Shown: piece by piece, positions 60,210 through 64,000 of the stretch | Numbering within the stretch: position 1 is the stretch's first letter | Layout of the letters: each line of letters begins with the position of its first letter | Source: Lepiota brunneoincarnata | Taxonomy: Eukaryota; Basidiomycota; Agaricomycetes; Agaricales; Agaricaceae | Length of the DNA: 64,000 nucleotides | Assembly (NCBI GenBank): GCA_023014365.1 | Contig: JAEBUN010000007.1 | Location: 1,302,001 to 1,366,000, forward strand | Direction: 5' to 3' | Notes under the pieces: generated by a model | Told to the model about the DNA's origin: nothing | The model's input: only the letters and a program-made list of their open reading frames with translations | Database searches by the model: none | Program-made: the position numbers and the translations under genes

Positions 60210-60891
60210 TTACAAAAGAACAACAGCAACGGCCAAGATGAAGCCCATCATACCCATGTTCATCGTCACTCTGGCGACTCCGTTGTTCGAATTCGAATCC
60301 GTGCTAGCTGATGGATTTGCTTGCGACTCTGCTCCAGAAACCGTTACCACAGGCAACCTTACTCCATTAGCGCCGCAAGTTGTGATATAATCTGTGGGAA
60401 ATTGGGGTCAATACCGCCCCCGCTTATAACGCTCTAAGCACATCCTTACTGTCCACAGAGAGTTGCCAAAACTGAGCTTCCGTGCTCCCTACGGCCTGCA
60501 TGAGACAATTGAAGCAGTTAACGAGGTCTCGTTCGTTTTGTTCGCTACATGTGCATTTCGCGTCCGTTGAACTTGCGCAACCCTGATAGCTACAGCTTAA
60601 GGAACACAAGGTAAATTGTTAGCAGGTGGTGCTCACGCTAAAGGCATCCATAGACTGTGTACATTGCGCCCTGCACTGCTCCGCGATGTCTGTGCCATTC
60701 GTGGTTTGTCGCGAGGACAGAACTTGATAGTGTGCACCTCGACCGAGTAATTCAACGCTTGCTCCAGCGACTTTTTTTTTTTCAACTTGGGGTAAGCTCC
60801 TCGGGTCCTGAGAAAGTGATTCACTGGTTCACTAACCAAAGGTTACGACAAAGTTGAGGAGAAGAACGAGTGGAAGGGTTGTGATAATCAT
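60210..60891 (-). CDS. Small secreted Cys-rich protein with GPI-type tail
   Basis: Predicted small surface protein. ATG at 60891 gives a signal peptide (MIITTLPLVLLLNFVVTF) cut by the first intron. The mature part has paired cysteines (EQCRAQC, CSYQGC, CTCSEQNE, CFNC) and a last Cys (TTCGANG), then a Ser/Asn-rich stretch (SASTDSNSNNGVAR) and a terminal hydrophobic segment (MGMMGFILAVAVVLL) right before TAA at 60210-60212: the layout of a GPI-anchored protein. The intron after MDAF does not join in frame as written (TTT run at about 60645), so either the donor is different or one base is extra. It is found in many Agaricomycetes as short proteins of unknown role; no function assigned. It is convergent with lectin 3. 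Confidence 0.65.
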
Positions 60892-61629
60892 GGTCAACAG
60901 ATTACACAAGGTCTGTGTTAGGTGAGGTGGAGAACCGTGTGTGCTCAGTGTCAAAAGCGGGGGAGTGGTTGTCAAAAGGGGGGAGACGCCCTGCATCCGT
61001 GGTACTTCTCTTTATAATAATAAAAAGAATGCAGGCCACCCGCGCCCTTGCTGACTATTCATGATACCCAGGCCTGTTGTAAAGAAATTTAAACCGAACA
61101 CCTAACTGTTGGTTCTGTCTCTGAAGCAAGGACGCATGCTCCGTTAAACATCGCTTAGCTTGCTTGTTATGTATGTAGCACATGCATCCCATTCTTTCCG
61201 TGACACTAATTTTAGCATATTTATGATATCCGAGTTTGCACGCGACAACTGTTGATGCGCCTCGGGGTTGCTGTCCAACGCATTGAATGATGATCCTATG
61301 ATGCGGTGCCTTTTGTTCAGTGCTCTCGTTTGTGGAGTTGATTATCTTGTTTCTAAAGACAGAGCTGATCAAGCTAAAATACTGTGGATGATTGATGATT
61401 AGCAATCATGAGTGCGTGAGTAATCACTTGCTTAATGAGCATTAGGGCCCTCACGCCATCCCACATCATACTTTTCACAGAATTAGAACCGATGTCAGCT
61501 GTTATAAGAATGGCATTGACAGTGGGATAACTTCTAGAACCTCAAAAACTCTGCTCTGAAGGGGACGCACGTAGTCAAGACCCCTAGCAAAAAGATCGTC
61601 ATCTGCTACCAACACACAAACCAGGAAAC
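60892..61629. other. Divergent intergenic region
   Basis: 740 bp shared upstream region of the GPI-type gene (-) and SDR 1 (+). No gene recognised. Confidence 0.5.
61010..61016 (-). promoter_or_regulatory. TATA box of the GPI-type protein gene
   Basis: TATAAAG on the minus strand about 120 bases before the ATG at 60891. The distance is long but acceptable. Confidence 0.4.
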
Positions 61630-63079
61630 ATGGCCACCGCTAAGCGGGTCGTCGTAGTAGCAGGTGAGTTGACATCTCCAAAGCTACCGCCACCACCTCC
61701 GAATCGAAACAAGTCCCCCCCCCCCATCCTACGGCAATCTGACTTGAACAGTGTTCCCATCAACCGATGTCTGATATCCCTGGGGAACTAAATACTCATG
61801 AATACTCTACAGGTGTCGGAAATGGATCCGGAACGGGGGCAGCCGTAGCGTAAGTCGAAGGTCTGGGCTTCTCGTTCTCGAGCTGCTTAGCCGAAGCGAT
61901 TTCTATCATTCATCACCAGGGGCTGACATGGACGCATCGTCCTATTTTTGATCCTAGGCGCCTTTTCTCCAAGGAGGGATATGCTGTTGCATTGTTGGCG
62001 AGGCAGCCAGATTCCCTCAGCAAACTAGCAGGGGAAATAAACCAAGCGGGCGGTGAGGTGGGTCCTCAGTTATCGTCTTGTTTCATCCTGGTCCCCTTGC
62101 GATAAAATATCCCAAGCTTAAGGGGCGGGGTTGGTAGCGTGCAGCCGTAACTGATTGGAAATTACACTGCTGTTGTGCATAGGCCGTGGCATTCCCACTG
62201 CCAGCATACTCGACTCAGGACATCAAAGCGGCTTGGACAGCTATCAAACAACAATTTGCGAAGCCCGCATATGTGATCAGTGTCGGCATCTGGAATTCCG
62301 GTTATGGGGTGTTCAAGCGGTTCCTGGATGTTACCCCGGAAGATCTCGAGCAAACTGTCCAGGTCAATATCACTGCGGCATTTGCCTTCTCCAGAGAAGC
62401 CATTCTTACGTTCAAAGAGAACGAAATTGAAGCGAGCAATGGCAAACGCGGTGCATTGATCTTCACTGGTGCTACGGCCAGCATCCGAGGGAATGTTCAT
62501 ACAAGTTCTTTTGCCGCTGGCAAGTTCGCCGTTAGGGCTTTGTCGCAAAGTTTGAACAAGGAGTTTGGTCAAGAGAATATTCATGTGGGTCGTTTTCGCT
62601 TGACATTCTAATCATGATTGCTGATATTCCCTCGGGCACTAGGTTTCGCATGTGAGTCCGTCCGCTCGCTTGACTGTGGTCTGCTTCATTAGGCTTGGAT
62701 CCACTTTTTGTTACAAGGCAATTATTGACGGAGGTAAGTTGCAGTGAGGTTTTCTAGTGGGTAGTCGACTCAGGTGTTGGTACCTATGGAGTTATATTAA
62801 CCGATCGCGTCCGGGAACGCTATCAAAGAGGTCCCGAGTGGGAACAAAACCCGGATGTCAGGTTGGACCCGGATGGCATTGCAAACGTAAGCCATTTTAG
62901 TATATGTGGGGCATAGCACAATTCTCACAATATCACAGTCGTACCTGTACCTTGTCAAGCAAGATAGATCTGCATGGACTTGGGAGTTGGACTGTGAGTA
63001 TAACACCAACAGTGTACTGACAGCGAATTTTTGATGATCATGCTCTTTCCAAGTACGTCCCTCTCACGAGAAGTGGTGA
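61630..63079 (+). CDS. Atypical short-chain dehydrogenase/reductase-like protein 1
   Basis: A Rossmann-fold SDR-like protein. ATG at 61630 (MATAKRVVVVAG), then after an intron the coenzyme loop GVGNGSGTGAAVA, LFSKEGYAVALLAR, a long central exon (VNITAAFAFSREAIL, GALIFTGATASIRG) and the region where the catalytic Y-x-x-x-K should be: it reads F-A-A-G-K, so the tyrosine is replaced. A 9-nt microexon (62643-62651, VSH) and a 16-nt exon (AIIDGG region) follow, then LTDRVRERY, LVKQDRSAWTWELD and the end RPSHEKW with TGA at 63077-63079. The lysine and the serine stretch are kept. About 260 residues. Such SDRs may be non-catalytic or use a different mechanism. A convergent paralogue lies 120 bp downstream. 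Confidence 0.85.
62643..62651 (+). other. 9-nt microexon in SDR 1
   Basis: GTTTCGCAT between an intron ending GCACTAG and one starting GTGAGT; it encodes Val-Ser-His and restores the conserved HVSH-AIIDGG stretch. Confidence 0.72.
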
Positions 63080-63199
63080 AGAAGTTTGGTAGTGTAATTT
63101 CGTCGGTACATTTACCAGTGTAAAATTAAACAACAATCGTGTTCATCAGTTCATCAACTGTAAAGTGAAAACCCAGGCCAGGGAAGACGGTCCGTTTCC

Positions 63200-64000
63200 T
63201 CACCACTTCTCATGGGCTGGCCGCACTAAAAGCTAGGTTGAGCCATAAATATACCCAGTGGGGGACGCGAACCTACAATCTAGTTCCCATGTCCAAGCGG
63301 AGCGATCTTGTTTGGTGAGATACATGAAGGCCTATAAAGCCCGTTGAGAATTCCGGACTGCCCAAGTTGATTGGCGTGAGAGAGCACATACATCTGCAAT
63401 ACTCTCCGGGTTCAAATGAACATTGGGATCGGATTCGAACTGTTTGCTTTGACTTGCAAACATTTGACGAGTGCGGTCCGTAAGAATCACTGCAGACGAT
63501 ATCACCCAATGTGGAAAAATATCTTGCAGAGGACTTCTCACCTCCATCTATGATGACCTTCAGGGTCGGTGCAGAGGGTCTGAGAATGAATTTAAGTTTA
63601 TGGGAGAATGAGTCCTCACATTAGAGACCTGGCAACCCGTGAGTTCGAGATCCTGTGACTAGAGGGACCCATCACTTACGTGGATATTGTCCTTACCAAA
63701 TTCCTTGGCTAGGCTTTGAGAAAGTGCTCTCGCGCCGAATTTACCGGCGGCAAGCAAACTTGTCATAGTATTTCCACGGAGACTTGCCGTTGCTCCAGTA
63801 AAGATCAAAGTGCCGCGTTTTCCCAGGGGCTCTTCCGTTTTATTGTCTTTGAAAGTAAGGATGGCTTCGCGGGAAAATGCGAAAGCAGCAGCTACACTGA
63901 CTTCCAGGCTATTCTGTAATTCTTCGGGTGTCACTTCTAGGAACGGTTTGAAGACACTTTGCCCGGCATTAAATACTGCGGCGCGAATGCTATAGTCTGG
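63200..64000 (-). CDS. Atypical SDR-like protein 2, 3' part
   Basis: Paralogue of SDR 1 on the opposite strand; the 5' part lies beyond the window end. Visible: FNAGQSVFKPFLEVTPEEL, AAFAFSREAILTF, GTLIFTGATASLRG, then L-A-A-G-K at the catalytic position (tyrosine replaced by leucine), ALSQSLAKEFG, a 9-nt microexon at 63620-63628 (VSN), VIIDGG, ILTDRTRQMF, TKQDRSAWTWELD and the C-terminal HEKW with TGA at 63202-63200. Intron positions match SDR 1, including the microexon. The genes are convergent with stop codons 120 bp apart, which points to an inverted local duplication. Confidence 0.8.
63620..63628 (-). other. 9-nt microexon in SDR 2
   Basis: GTCTCTAAT between an intron ending TTGCCAG and one starting GTGAGG; it encodes Val-Ser-Asn in the position of the SDR 1 microexon. 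Confidence 0.68.

Larger units (their letters stand above)
58130..60270 (+). repeat. Segmental duplication, copy B (lectin 3 block)
   Basis: Counterpart of 55640-57310; about 450 bp longer because of extra sequence between the lectin and the conserved TATTAGTTAGATCTTATCT anchor at about 60127. It ends within the 3' part of the convergent GPI-protein gene. Confidence 0.72.

Noticed and set aside
1..64000. CRISPR arrays, bacterial operons, LTR or DNA transposon genes, biosynthetic gene cluster
   Set aside because: No direct-repeat/spacer pattern, no Shine-Dalgarno operons, no reverse transcriptase, integrase or transposase motifs, and no PKS, NRPS or terpene synthase were found.

Overview
The window looks like a gene-dense piece of a mushroom-forming basidiomycete (Agaricomycete) genome. 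Nearly every gene is cut by many short introns (mostly about 45-80 nt). The gene set fits too: a WSC-domain copper radical oxidase, small ricin-B-like lectins, tandem fungal kinases, a WOPR regulator and Kre6/Ktr/GT2 wall glycosylation enzymes. No bacterial, viral or complete transposon genes were seen.

Layout: 1-1324 is the 3' part of a nucleolar GTPase (+). 3528-6811 holds two tandem kinase paralogues (-), and 7561-9142 an MFS transporter (-). 9972-12360 is an FHA/coiled-coil/tail-anchor protein (+). 13009-18335 is a large SAC3/GANP-type mRNA export protein (-). 20350-21792 is a diverged kinase-like gene with broken frames (-). 22906-22992 is an intron-containing tRNA-Phe (-). 23367-25929 is KRE6/SKN1 (-) and 27873-31457 a GT2 glycosyltransferase (+). 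32522-37567 is a four-WSC copper radical oxidase (-). 39719-41648 is a Gti1/Pac2 regulator (+). 42623-45505 is a divergent MDP1 phosphatase / KTR mannosyltransferase pair. 45640-48895 is a tandem duplication of a small unknown gene plus a small secreted cysteine-rich gene. 50593-51236 is a ricin-B-like lectin (-) and 52168-54989 a xylulokinase (+). 55640-60891 carries a duplicated block with two more lectins and a GPI-type secreted protein. 61630-64000 holds two convergent atypical SDR paralogues.

Themes: (1) cell-wall and surface biology is strongly represented (KRE6, GT2, KTR, WSC oxidase, GPI protein, lectins). (2) Four separate local gene duplications occur: kinases, unknown plus Cys-rich pair, lectin block and SDRs. 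(3) Microexons of 7-16 nt recur, most strikingly one at the same place in each of the four WSC domains. (4) Several otherwise well conserved genes carry one-base frame breaks, mostly inside runs of the same base. That pattern points to consensus errors in the assembly, although real decay is possible for some genes.

All functions are from reading translations and recalling families; no database search was possible. Intron joins were worked out by hand from GT/GC-AG sites and reading phase.
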